Below, piece by piece: positions 6,039-11,880 of a stretch of 28,239 nucleotides of DNA. The stretch comes from a virus: positions 1 through 28,239 of the IMG/VR virus record IMGVR_UViG_3300036985_000578. One strand, 5' to 3'. The notes beneath the pieces are model-generated. The model saw only the letters and a list, made by a program, of their open reading frames with translations, was not told where the DNA came from and made no database searches. The position numbers and the translations under genes are program-made. Position 1 is the first letter of the stretch. Each line of letters begins with the position of its first letter.

Positions 6039-6067
6039 TTGCAATATATTTAAAAGTATTTTATTAT
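6039..6067 (+). promoter_or_regulatory. Rightward early promoter 1
   Basis: TTGCAA (6039-6044), 17 bases, then TATTAT (6062-6067), preceded by A/T tracts. The predicted start near 6074 coincides with a hairpin GTGCT/AGCAC (6074-6078 with 6084-6088), followed by a tandem GGAAACTAAA leader. Confidence 0.75.
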
Positions 6068-6112
6068 GAAGTTGTGCTGATTTAGCACTAACGGAAACTA
6101 AAGGAAACTAAA

Positions 6113-6502
6113 ATGTTTAAATTTAATGATGGCGGTAGGGCAAATGCAGGATATAAAGGCAATGCAGGTGATTGTGTTGTTAGGGCAATAACAATAGCAA
6201 CAAATAGTGATTATAAAGAAATGTATAAAAGAATGGCTTCTGCAAGTAAAGAACGCGGTGGCGCAAAAACAGCAAGAAATGGTGTGCATAGGGATGTGTA
6301 TGAACCCATATTAAAACAATTTGGATTTGTGTGGCAACCAGCCCCAAAGTTTGTAGGCAGAAAAGCAAGAACATACGATATGCCTAAAGGAATTGTTATA
6401 GCAAGGCAAGCGCATCATTTAGTTGCTGTTATTGATGGTGTTGCAAACGATAGTTGGAATTGCACCAATAAAATGGTGTATGGTTATTGGGCAAAAATAT
6501 AA
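6113..6502 (+). CDS. Cysteine-peptidase-like early protein
   Basis: The 129-residue protein resembles a family of phage proteins with a papain-like layout. AGDCVVRAI places a Cys at residue 21 at the start of a helix. HHLVAVIDG follows with H101/H102 at a strand start, then D113/N116 and a final VYGYW. A Cys-His-Asn/Asp triad is therefore possible, but activity is not shown and the target is unknown. It is the first gene after rightward promoter 1, so it is expressed at once on infection, a common place for anti-host or anti-defence proteins. The ATG at 6113 follows AAAGGAAACTAAA. Confidence 0.6.
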   Translation: MFKFNDGGRANAGYKGNAGDCVVRAITIATNSDYKEMYKRMASASKERGGAKTARNGVHRDVYEPILKQFGFVWQPAPKFVGRKARTYDMPKGIVIARQAHHLVAVIDGVANDSWNCTNKMVYGYWAKI

Positions 6503-6507
6503 ACCAT

Positions 6508-6525
6508 TAGGGGCGCAAGCCCCTA
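6508..6525 (+). other. Intercistronic hairpin with GCAA tetraloop
   Basis: TAGGGGC (6508-6514) pairs with GCCCCTA (6519-6525) around the GNRA loop GCAA. No U-run follows, and 12 bases later comes the next gene's AAAGGAAACT site, so mRNA processing or protection seems likelier than termination. Confidence 0.6.
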
Positions 6526-6548
6526 TTTAGGAATTAAAGGAAACTATT

Positions 6549-6770
6549 ATGAGTAAAGTTTTGCAAAGATTAATTGAAAGCAACCCCGATGTTTATAGTT
6601 TTATGCTTGATAAGGTTGCTGGCGAACCTTATGAAATTTTGTTAGAAGCCGGCTATTCTGTTGATGGTCATCATTCAGTTTCGGGCGACACCGTTAAAGA
6701 TGTTTTGATTGAAACTTTATTTATTCAAAAATGCAACGATGATTGTGTTTGTCAAACTGACAGTTGGTAA
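6549..6770 (+). CDS. Small early orphan protein
   Basis: This 73-residue acidic product has no family I recognise. It contains an N-terminal helix (VLQRLIESNPDVYSFML) and ends with a short Cys cluster (KCNDDCVCQ), which could bind a metal or form a disulfide. The ATG at 6549 has the extended site AAAGGAAACTATT. It lies between a GNRA hairpin and the second rightward promoter, so it may be the last gene of a short first transcript. Confidence 0.6.
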   Translation: MSKVLQRLIESNPDVYSFMLDKVAGEPYEILLEAGYSVDGHHSVSGDTVKDVLIETLFIQKCNDDCVCQTDSW

Positions 6771-6808
6771 ATTATTTAAAAATAATTTAAAATAATTGTA
6801 AAAAGTCC

Positions 6809-6837
6809 TTGCATTAATTTTAAAGTGTATGTATTAT
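6809..6837 (+). promoter_or_regulatory. Rightward early promoter 2 (copy of promoter 1)
   Basis: TTGCAT (6809-6814), 17 bases, then TATTAT (6832-6837). Upstream A/T tracts, the bases after the -10 (GAA.TTGTG) and the leader ACGGAAACTAAAGGAAACT all match promoter 1, so the two regions look duplicated. A possible hairpin TTTGTG/CACAAA (6841-6846 with 6858-6863) lies at the start. Confidence 0.75.
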
Positions 6838-6886
6838 GAATTTGTGGTTAGACAACACACAAACGGAAACTAAAGGAAACTTAAAA

Positions 6887-7114
6887 ATGACACTAGCAAT
6901 CGCAAAAATCCAAAACAAAAAATCTTACTTAAAATTCGGTGCGCCTGTTATCGCGTGGCAATTAGTAACATTTGTCAACGGCACTAAAGGTGCTTACCTT
7001 AATAACGAATTGATGCCGCTAACCTTGGCTGTTAAATTACATGAAGTTACTGACAGCGTTTACACAATGACTTCAATCTTGCACAAACACGCAGAATTTA
7101 AAACACTTAACTAA
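6887..7114 (+). CDS. Small early orphan protein
   Basis: From ATG 6887 the product has 75 residues. It reads as mainly beta: YLKFGAPVIAW, QLVTFVNGTKGAYLNN, then a short helix and VYTMTSILHKH. I recognise no family. An in-frame ATG at 6836 lies inside the -10 box of promoter 2 and is rejected. The ATG at 6887 follows AAAGGAAACTTAAAA. It is the first gene after promoter 2 and so is expressed early, perhaps strongly. Confidence 0.7.
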   Translation: MTLAIAKIQNKKSYLKFGAPVIAWQLVTFVNGTKGAYLNNELMPLTLAVKLHEVTDSVYTMTSILHKHAEFKTLN

Positions 7115-7121
7115 ACTAAAC

Positions 7122-7135
7122 GGGGCGAAAGCCCC
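7122..7135 (+). other. Intercistronic hairpin with GAAA tetraloop
   Basis: GGGGC (7122-7126) pairs with GCCCC (7131-7135) around GAAA, the classic stable GNRA loop. No U-run follows. It sits between the stop at 7114 and the next AAGGAAACT ribosome site, as at 6508 and 9468. Confidence 0.6.
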
Positions 7136-7159
7136 AACTTGGACACTAAGGAAACTAAA

Positions 7160-7318
7160 ATGAAACAAGCAAAATTAAATTGTAAATACTTTTCTCATTT
7201 GCCTAATGAATTAATCCAAATTTTACAAAATCGCGGTAGCGGTTTGTTTTTAGTGCGCTTTAAAAATGGAGAAACTTCAGTAATTGGTAAATCATCATTT
7301 GCATTAATTTTTAACTAA
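7160..7318 (+). CDS. 52-residue early orphan protein
   Basis: This short gene encodes 52 residues, with LPNELIQILQ followed by GSGLFLVRFKNGETSVIG, which looks like one helix and a beta hairpin. The ATG at 7160 follows TAAGGAAACTAAA, identical to the site of the next gene, and the stop is 10 bases before the next ATG. Regular spacing and the shared site support it being real. No function can be given. Confidence 0.65.
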   Translation: MKQAKLNCKYFSHLPNELIQILQNRGSGLFLVRFKNGETSVIGKSSFALIFN

Positions 7319-7328
7319 GGAAACTAAA

Positions 7329-7634
7329 ATGACTAAAATAAAATATGTGCGCCCTGTTTTTGATGATGATTTTTCTGAAGATATTCCTGCCAATATCGCC
7401 GACCTTGTTGAACAATATCTAATTAATTCCCCAAACTTATCTGACTACATTGAAGAAACTGATTTAATCAGCGACCAAGTGCTTGTCATTCTTTACGATG
7501 CCAATGACGATAAGTTGGGTCGTATCCGCGATTTATACAACAAACGCATCCGCGACATTGCAGATTATGTTGAAGAAAATTATGACTGCGATGGTTTTGC
7601 GCGTTGGATGCTTCAAGAAGTGAAGGATTGGTAA
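7329..7634 (+). CDS. Acidic early orphan protein
   Basis: The 101-residue product is very acidic, with runs such as FDDDFSEDIP near the start and VEENYDCDG near the end. A helical region (LGRIRDLYNKRIRDIADYV) occupies the second half. Acidic small proteins made early by phages often act as DNA mimics or host-protein inhibitors, but nothing here proves that. The ATG at 7329 follows TAAGGAAACTAAA. It is tightly packed with both neighbours. Confidence 0.65.
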   Translation: MTKIKYVRPVFDDDFSEDIPANIADLVEQYLINSPNLSDYIEETDLISDQVLVILYDANDDKLGRIRDLYNKRIRDIADYVEENYDCDGFARWMLQEVKDW

Positions 7635-7636
7635 TC

Positions 7637-7762
7637 ATGAAAGACTACAAAAATCTAGTTGTAAAATCTGAAACAAACTGGCTTCACATTGTTGTTGAAA
7701 CAGTTTGCTTTGTCGGTAGCATATTAGCAACAGGCTTGTTGCTTTGCTTGTTGTCTGTTTAA
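7637..7762 (+). CDS. 41-residue single-pass membrane protein
   Basis: The short product has a polar start (MKDYKNLVVKSETNW) and one hydrophobic stretch, ETVCFVGSILATGLLLCLL, long enough to cross the inner membrane. No charged residue lies in the stretch. The ATG at 7637 is two bases after the preceding stop, so translation is probably coupled to the upstream gene. Small membrane proteins in early phage operons can exclude superinfecting phage or disturb host physiology; which, if either, is unknown. Confidence 0.55.
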   Translation: MKDYKNLVVKSETNWLHIVVETVCFVGSILATGLLLCLLSV

Positions 7763-7778
7763 AATTAAAGGATAAGAT

Positions 7779-8303
7779 ATGACTTATGCAAAATTAAGGG
7801 CAATCAATGTCAATGCCCAAACTGAAAAGAAAGGCAACCTAACCTACTTGTCATGGACTTGGGCGGTTGATGAATTACTGCAAGCAGATGAAACTGCTAC
7901 ATGGGATTTTCCTGAACCAAAATACTACGGCGAAACCATGATGGTGTTTTGCAATGTAACTGCATTTGGAAAGACAATGAAAATGCAACTGCCTGTTATG
8001 GACAATCGTAACAACGCTATTGTCAATCCTGACAGTCGTAAAATTAGCGATGCCACTATGCGATGCCTTGCCAAATGTATTGCTTGCTTTGGAATTGGTT
8101 TATACATCTACGCTGGTTCGGATTTGCCGCAACTTGATGCTGAAGAATATGTTGCAAAATTGACTGTTTGCGCTACTTTAGATGAATTGCAAAAAGCGTA
8201 TTTAAGTATTGTGCCTTTGTTTAAATCTGACGCAGAATCACTTGCTGTTATTACTAAAACCAAAGACCTTATGAAAGTCAAACTTACAAAGGATGTCAAA
8301 TGA
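7779..8303 (+). CDS. Sak/DUF1071-type single-strand annealing protein
   Basis: The 174-residue protein begins LRAINVNAQTEKKGNLTYLSW and WAVDELLQ, the hallmark of the DUF1071 / Sak-type annealase family. These proteins form rings on single-stranded DNA and pair complementary strands. The core continues with VTAFGKTMKMQLPVMD and ISDATMRCLAKCIACFGIGLYIYAG. The C-terminal tail is lysine rich. It works with the YqaJ-type exonuclease two genes downstream and the SSB-like protein after that, a standard phage recombination trio. The ATG at 7779 follows AAAGGATAAGAT. The stop overlaps the next start (ATGA). Confidence 0.85.
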   Translation: MTYAKLRAINVNAQTEKKGNLTYLSWTWAVDELLQADETATWDFPEPKYYGETMMVFCNVTAFGKTMKMQLPVMDNRNNAIVNPDSRKISDATMRCLAKCIACFGIGLYIYAGSDLPQLDAEEYVAKLTVCATLDELQKAYLSIVPLFKSDAESLAVITKTKDLMKVKLTKDVK

Positions 8304-8443
8304 TTATTGCCAGTCTTTATAAATTGCCGCCACCAAGTCAAAGTTTAGTTGAATTGCGCGAAAAGAAAATTGCTAAATGCAAAAAAATGATGGGCGATAA
8401 ATACTTGCTTGCTAAATCAATACAAAGAAAGGATGCAAAATGA
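8300..8443 (+). CDS. 47-residue basic linker protein between annealase and exonuclease
   Basis: This very short gene encodes 47 residues: a proline-containing start (YKLPPPSQS) and a lysine-rich helix (LVELREKKIAKCKKMM). It overlaps the annealase stop and the exonuclease start by ATGA junctions on both sides, and its upstream AAAGGATGTCAA is a good ribosome site. Such perfect coupling suggests a real product or a translational relay. The basic helix might contact DNA, but no family is recognised. Confidence 0.65.
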   Translation: MIIASLYKLPPPSQSLVELREKKIAKCKKMMGDKYLLAKSIQRKDAK

Positions 8444-9063
8444 ACGAAATCCAAGGGTCTGATTCTTGGTTTGCCGCTAGACTAGGCAAAGTAACTGCAA
8501 GCAAAATAACGGATGTATTAGCAACAGTAAAAACAGGTGAAGCAATAACGCGCCGCAACTATCGTATGCAACTGGTCTGCGAACGCTTAACTGGTCGCAA
8601 AGCAGAAACATACACGAATGTTCACATGGAACGCGGTAACGCGTTAGAACCTCTTGCAAGGGCTTCCTATGAACTAAGAAAAGATGTTATGGTTGATGAA
8701 GTTGGCTTTGTTCAGCATCCAACTATTGAAATGTCAGGTGCAAGCCCAGATGGATTAGTTAATGGCGGAAGCATTGAAATCAAATGTCCTACGCCAGCCA
8801 ATCATCTTGAAACAATGCTACGCGGAACGGCACCCAGTCAATACTTTGCACAAATGCAATGGCAAATGGCTTGCTTGGGCGATGCTTATAAATATGTGGA
8901 CTTTGTGTCTTATTGTCCTGATGTAGGTGAAGATTTGGAATTGTTCATTGTTCGTGTTCCACGCGATGATGAATATATTGCAGAAACAGAAAAGGCTGTT
9001 ATTGCTTTTCTAAATGAAGTGTTGGAAACATTTAATCAATTAAAGGAAATGAAATGGCTATAA
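8440..9063 (+). CDS. YqaJ-type recombination exonuclease
   Basis: The 207-residue protein is a lambda-exonuclease-family (YqaJ) nuclease. It opens with GSDSWFAARLGKVTAS, then carries ERGNALEP (65-71), GASPDG (100-105, D104), SIEIKCP (111-117, E113 and K115) and QYFAQMQWQM (134-143). These are the acidic, lysine and glutamine residues of the two-metal active site. It degrades one strand of duplex DNA to expose the strand on which the Sak-type annealase acts. The length is usual for the family. The ATG at 8440 follows AAAGGATGCAAA. Confidence 0.9.
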   Translation: MNEIQGSDSWFAARLGKVTASKITDVLATVKTGEAITRRNYRMQLVCERLTGRKAETYTNVHMERGNALEPLARASYELRKDVMVDEVGFVQHPTIEMSGASPDGLVNGGSIEIKCPTPANHLETMLRGTAPSQYFAQMQWQMACLGDAYKYVDFVSYCPDVGEDLELFIVRVPRDDEYIAETEKAVIAFLNEVLETFNQLKEMKWL

Positions 9064-9320
9064 CTCATGAAGTAATTTCACGCGGTGAAACTTATAAAGA
9101 TAAAGAAGGAAATGATAAAACTCGTTGGATTAGATGCGGTGTTGTAATGGATACCAAGTCAGGCGGTCAAGCAATTCATATTGAAAGTCTACCAGTTAAT
9201 TTTGATGGTTGGTTAATGATGAAAGAACCATTGCCAAAAGACAATCAAAAGTCTTACAGCAAATCAGGTTCAGTCAATGAAAAACCAATTGATGAAATTG
9301 ACAGCGACTTACCATTTTAA
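9054..9320 (+). CDS. Short SSB-like protein with acidic tip
   Basis: The 88-residue product has a beta-rich core (THEVISRGETYKDKEGN, TRWIRCGVVMDTKSG, AIHIESLPV, GWLMMKEPL), a flexible Ser/Lys linker, and ends DEIDSDLPF. That acidic tip closing in PF is typical of bacterial and phage single-strand DNA-binding proteins, where it recruits partner enzymes. The core is shorter than an OB fold in host SSB (about 110 residues). It follows the recombination pair and overlaps the exonuclease end by 10 bases. The ATG at 9054 follows AAAGGAAATGAA. Confidence 0.65.
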   Translation: MAITHEVISRGETYKDKEGNDKTRWIRCGVVMDTKSGGQAIHIESLPVNFDGWLMMKEPLPKDNQKSYSKSGSVNEKPIDEIDSDLPF

Positions 9321-9324
9321 TGTT

Positions 9325-9462
9325 ATGAAAATATCTTTTATGAACGGATGGAAAGACTTTCCGCAACATTGGCTTAAATATATATTTTTGCCGTTTGGTT
9401 GGAATTTTAATCCTGCATTTAAAAGCATTTCATTTTTTGGTTTTGTGATATTTTTTTATTAA
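9325..9462 (+). CDS. 45-residue hydrophobic orphan protein
   Basis: From ATG 9325 the product is 45 residues, very aromatic (FPQHWLKYIFLPFGWNF) and ending in a hydrophobic FFGFVIFFY. It could be a small membrane protein. There is no convincing ribosome site, and the frame overlaps the 3' end of the SSB-like gene if extended upstream, so translation would rely on coupling. I keep it with low confidence because the gap is otherwise empty. Confidence 0.35.
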   Translation: MKISFMNGWKDFPQHWLKYIFLPFGWNFNPAFKSISFFGFVIFFY

Positions 9463-9467
9463 CTAAC

Positions 9468-9483
9468 AAGGGCGCAAGCCCTT
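9468..9483 (+). other. Intercistronic hairpin with GCAA tetraloop
   Basis: AAGGGC (9468-9473) pairs with GCCCTT (9478-9483) around GCAA. It is the third such GNRA hairpin in this operon and again sits immediately before an AAGGAAACT ribosome site. Confidence 0.6.
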
Positions 9484-9495
9484 TAAGGAAACTTT

Positions 9496-9669
9496 ATGTT
9501 TATTACTGAAGAACAGTTTGACGAAACTATTGAACGCGCATTTACACGCGGCATGGAATTTCAAAAAAAGAATCAACAAGATTTAGAAAAAGTTTGGTTT
9601 GATATTGGATATAATGCGGGTTTAAAAGTTGCTAAACTTAATCAAAGGTGGGATTATGAGTTGCTATAA
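9496..9669 (+). CDS. 57-residue early orphan protein
   Basis: The short product is helical and charged: TEEQFDETIERAFTRGMEFQ, then QQDLEKVWFDIGYNAGLKVA. Alternating charges suggest a small coiled or two-helix protein. The ATG at 9496 has the extended site AAGGAAACTTT. The end overlaps the next gene by 14 bases in another frame. I recognise no family. Confidence 0.55.
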   Translation: MFITEEQFDETIERAFTRGMEFQKKNQQDLEKVWFDIGYNAGLKVAKLNQRWDYELL

Positions 9670-9868
9670 AAATTGTCGTCAAGGGCGCGATTGTGATTGC
9701 CCTAGAAATAACAACAAAGATGTGGTTGTTGCCGTTCTATTTATGGTGGTAATAGTTTCTATTTGTTGTTTAGTTATTAAACTTTTAAATGGAAACACGG
9801 GACAAGACTGCGCTGTTGAAGTGCAGTTTAAAGACAGTAAAGCAACTTATATAGGGCAAAGCATATGA
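9656..9868 (+). CDS. Small Cys-rich single-pass membrane protein
   Basis: From ATG 9656 (after AAAGGTGGGATT) the product has 70 residues. The N-terminus has a Cys motif, CYKNCRQGRDCDCP, then one membrane segment (VVVAVLFMVVIVSICCLVIKLL) and a polar tail. The CxxxC...CxC head before a membrane helix is seen in small proteins of Gram-negative phages and may bind a metal or form disulfides. The start is inside the previous gene and the stop overlaps the next ATG. Function is unknown. Confidence 0.65.
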   Translation: MSCYKNCRQGRDCDCPRNNNKDVVVAVLFMVVIVSICCLVIKLLNGNTGQDCAVEVQFKDSKATYIGQSI

Positions 9869-10038
9869 AAAAAATACTTAATTATTTAACCGCAAAAGAT
9901 TATACTTTTATTGATGTGTTGGGCAATTCAATAATTGGCGCGCTTGTTTATAATGGCAGTTTGTGGTGGCTTTTATTAATTATTCCAATTGCTTTAATTA
10001 ACGCTGTTTTAAGAAAATTAAATTGTAGAATTTTATGA
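9865..10038 (+). CDS. 57-residue small membrane protein
   Basis: The product has a polar N-terminus (KKILNYLTAKDYTF) and two hydrophobic stretches, VLGNSIIGALVY and LWWLLLIIPIALINAVL, consistent with a hairpin in the inner membrane. It overlaps both neighbours by ATGA, so it is translated as part of the chain of small genes. No family is recognised. A holin-like or exclusion role is possible, but the usual lysis genes lie elsewhere in the window. Confidence 0.55.
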   Translation: MKKILNYLTAKDYTFIDVLGNSIIGALVYNGSLWWLLLIIPIALINAVLRKLNCRIL

Positions 10039-10283
10039 GTAAAAACGATATAACTGGCGATGCAATTATTAGCAAAGTAAGCAATACTTATGCAGACAAA
10101 TACGATGCTATATTTCGCAATAAAGATTTAGCCAAATGTGCTGGTCAAGCCCCAGACGGAACGATGATTTGTGGTTACAGACAACAATGCAAACGATATG
10201 TTATGTCTGCAAGTGAACATCAATTATGGACTGAATTTTGGAAAGGTGGCGATGACTGCGCCAGTTATATATCAATCATTTAA
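10035..10283 (+). CDS. Small Cys-containing orphan protein
   Basis: The 82-residue product has four Cys: CAGQAPDGTMICGYRQQC, then DDCASY near the end. The pattern suggests a small zinc or disulfide-held domain, similar to short phage proteins found beside recombination genes. It is the last gene of the rightward operon, and its stop overlaps the end of the oppositely transcribed phosphoesterase gene by 8 bases. No family name can be given. Confidence 0.6.
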   Translation: MSKNDITGDAIISKVSNTYADKYDAIFRNKDLAKCAGQAPDGTMICGYRQQCKRYVMSASEHQLWTEFWKGGDDCASYISII

Positions 10284-11436
10284 GCATATCGCTATTGATT
10301 GTTAATCTTGAAACTTCGCCAAACCGCTTGTCGTAAGTAATAACTTTTGCATCGCGACCTGATAGCCATCCTCCACGCGCTGAATAAGCATCGGCAGGTG
10401 CAAGTGTTCTATGTTGTTCAATAATCATTAATCCATTTTCTTTAACATCAATATGGTGCATATGTCCCATATGTGCAAACGCATATTTTGTGCGACCAAA
10501 AATTTCTCTAAACTGTCCTGCAAACACTTCGCTGACATTGCTTACTTTTCGTTTATGACCATGATGAAAAAATAACGCAACCTTGCCAAATTCAAATGCG
10601 TTATATGGATTAGGCGACCTATCTACCGAAACACGCGGTTCATTTTCATACATAACACTAAACCATTCACGCAACCAAATCTGACTGACTGGGTCATGAT
10701 TTGCGTCTGCCATTATTATGTGCAAGTTTTGATGCTTTTGTAGCAACATATCTACAATCGTTCGCAGTATGCGTATTGATGAACGAACTAATTTTGAAAA
10801 TCTGCTGTCAACATCAAGCAAATGTTTTGATGCTGGCGTTACTGCATCCATTCCATCAAAGTGTAAAAAGTCAGACAGTTGGGCAAAGATGGCTTGATTG
10901 GCGTGTGGCGATTGTTGAATGGCTTGTGCAAACCATTTAATAATTAATTCTTCAGCAATTTTTAAATCCCAATCTTCCCCACTTGTTTCTTCATGCCATG
11001 CCAACATTCCCATATGATAGTCGGTAATGACATAACAATTTAAAAGATTGTCATTGCCTAAAGGTGGCGGTTCAGTCATTGAAACGCGAGGAATTGTTTC
11101 TTTTAATGCTTCAATCGTTTCCAGCATGATGACTTGCATTTTGTCATCATCAAGACGCGTTTTAACCCATTGCCCACTTGCTTTTCCTTCGGCATTATAA
11201 TAGGTTGAAATTCCACGAACGACAAAAGGTTCCGGTGCAATTCTTGTCATGTCATGTTCAGGAGAATATCCGCGACTTGCGGCTTTGCGTCTTAATCTTT
11301 CAAGCCCTGATTGAATTGTGCCTGCAGAAATCTGTAATCTATCTGCGGCTTTTCTTAATGAACCATATTTATTTATTGCATCAATAAACTCATTCTGTCT
11401 AATCGTTCCAAACTGTTTTAAATCTTCATCAATCAT
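10276..11436 (-). CDS. HTH-metallophosphoesterase fusion
   Basis: The 386-residue protein has an N-terminal helix-turn-helix (residues 10-50: FIDAINKYGSLRKAADRL, ISAGTIQSGLERL) and a calcineurin-like phosphoesterase domain. Its metal motifs are in order: D139-x-H141, D189, NHD (246-248), HGH (292-294) and HMGHMHH (322-328). Proteins of this plan are found in many phages and are often mislabelled as oxidoreductases. The substrate is unknown, with DNA or RNA ends or cyclic nucleotides possible. It follows the spanin-like genes with an ATGA overlap and closes the late operon. The expected glycine before NHD is Ala here. Confidence 0.82.
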   Translation of the reverse strand: MIDEDLKQFGTIRQNEFIDAINKYGSLRKAADRLQISAGTIQSGLERLRRKAASRGYSPEHDMTRIAPEPFVVRGISTYYNAEGKASGQWVKTRLDDDKMQVIMLETIEALKETIPRVSMTEPPPLGNDNLLNCYVITDYHMGMLAWHEETSGEDWDLKIAEELIIKWFAQAIQQSPHANQAIFAQLSDFLHFDGMDAVTPASKHLLDVDSRFSKLVRSSIRILRTIVDMLLQKHQNLHIIMADANHDPVSQIWLREWFSVMYENEPRVSVDRSPNPYNAFEFGKVALFFHHGHKRKVSNVSEVFAGQFREIFGRTKYAFAHMGHMHHIDVKENGLMIIEQHRTLAPADAYSARGGWLSGRDAKVITYDKRFGEVSRLTINSDMLK

Positions 11437-11615
11437 TGGCGTTCCAATTCTAGGATATATTCGCCAAGTTTGGCGGCGTTGTCTTTAGTCAGACAAATGC
11501 CACCATCAATTTGTTTTTGAATCTGAAGTGTTGGTTTGGTCGGTTTTATTGGTATCTGTTGACACGCTGTTAAAATGACCAGCAAACCAATCGGCAGGAT
11601 TTTTAAGCAATTCAT
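11433..11615 (-). CDS. Rz1-like outer-membrane spanin lipoprotein
   Basis: From ATG 11615 the product is 60 residues with a lipoprotein signal (CLKILPIGLLVILTAC, lipobox LTAC, acylated Cys at residue 18). The short mature part, rich in P, K and Q, ends in a helix (LGEYILELERQ). Rz1-like proteins sit in the outer membrane and join an inner-membrane spanin to fuse the membranes at lysis. The ATG follows AAAGGAATCGTG; a GTG at 11618 is the only alternative. The gene starts inside the preceding gene in another frame, as is usual for Rz/Rz1 pairs. Confidence 0.78.
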   Translation of the reverse strand: MNCLKILPIGLLVILTACQQIPIKPTKPTLQIQKQIDGGICLTKDNAAKLGEYILELERQ

Positions 11616-11709
11616 CACGATTCCTTTGCGCTTTTAATTGTTCGCGCTGAACCGCCCATTTAACGAATAGCGTTAAAAGACGGTCAATAATGTCAATTAT
11701 CTTTGACAT
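11506..11709 (-). CDS. Rz-like inner spanin candidate
   Basis: The 67-residue product starts with a hydrophobic/amphipathic helix (IIDIIDRLLTLFVKWAV). A charged helix follows (REQLKAQRNRDELLKN), then PADWFAGHFN and a Ser/Thr/Asn tail. The NPADWF motif after a charged helix recurs in lysis proteins of Gram-negative phages next to Rz1. The shortness and weak membrane segment make it unlike classic lambda Rz (153 residues). About 110 bases are shared with the lipoprotein gene in another frame. ATG 11709 directly abuts the stop of the holin-like gene. Confidence 0.6.
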   Translation of the reverse strand: MSKIIDIIDRLLTLFVKWAVQREQLKAQRNRDELLKNPADWFAGHFNSVSTDTNKTDQTNTSDSKTN

Positions 11710-11880
11710 TTAGGGTTTATCTTTAGTAAAAACACCCAATAAGCCCATTAACGCTAATCCTGCGCTTACCACAGCGTTTGTTTGTTCAGGTGATATAGTT
11801 ACACCAATTGCTGTTAATAATGCGGTTAAACCACGCCATGTTGATGCTTCTTTTAGTCTTTGAATCAAATATGCTTTCAT
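11710..11880 (-). CDS. Holin-like small membrane protein
   Basis: The 56-residue product has a basic N-terminus (KAYLIQRLKEASTWRG), a hydrophobic stretch LTALLTAIGVTI, a short polar turn (SPEQTNA), a second stretch VVSAGLALMGLLGVF and a charged end KDKP. Two membrane spans with this RGLTALLTA beginning resemble small holins that open the inner membrane for the endolysin. It overlaps the endolysin stop (ATGA) and abuts the spanin-like gene. Confidence 0.72.
   Translation of the reverse strand: MKAYLIQRLKEASTWRGLTALLTAIGVTISPEQTNAVVSAGLALMGLLGVFTKDKP

Noticed and set aside
6836-6886. Upstream ATG extending the gene that begins at 6887
   Set aside because: This ATG lies inside the -10 box of rightward promoter 2, so it cannot be in the transcript from that promoter. 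The later ATG has the genome's GGAAACT ribosome motif.
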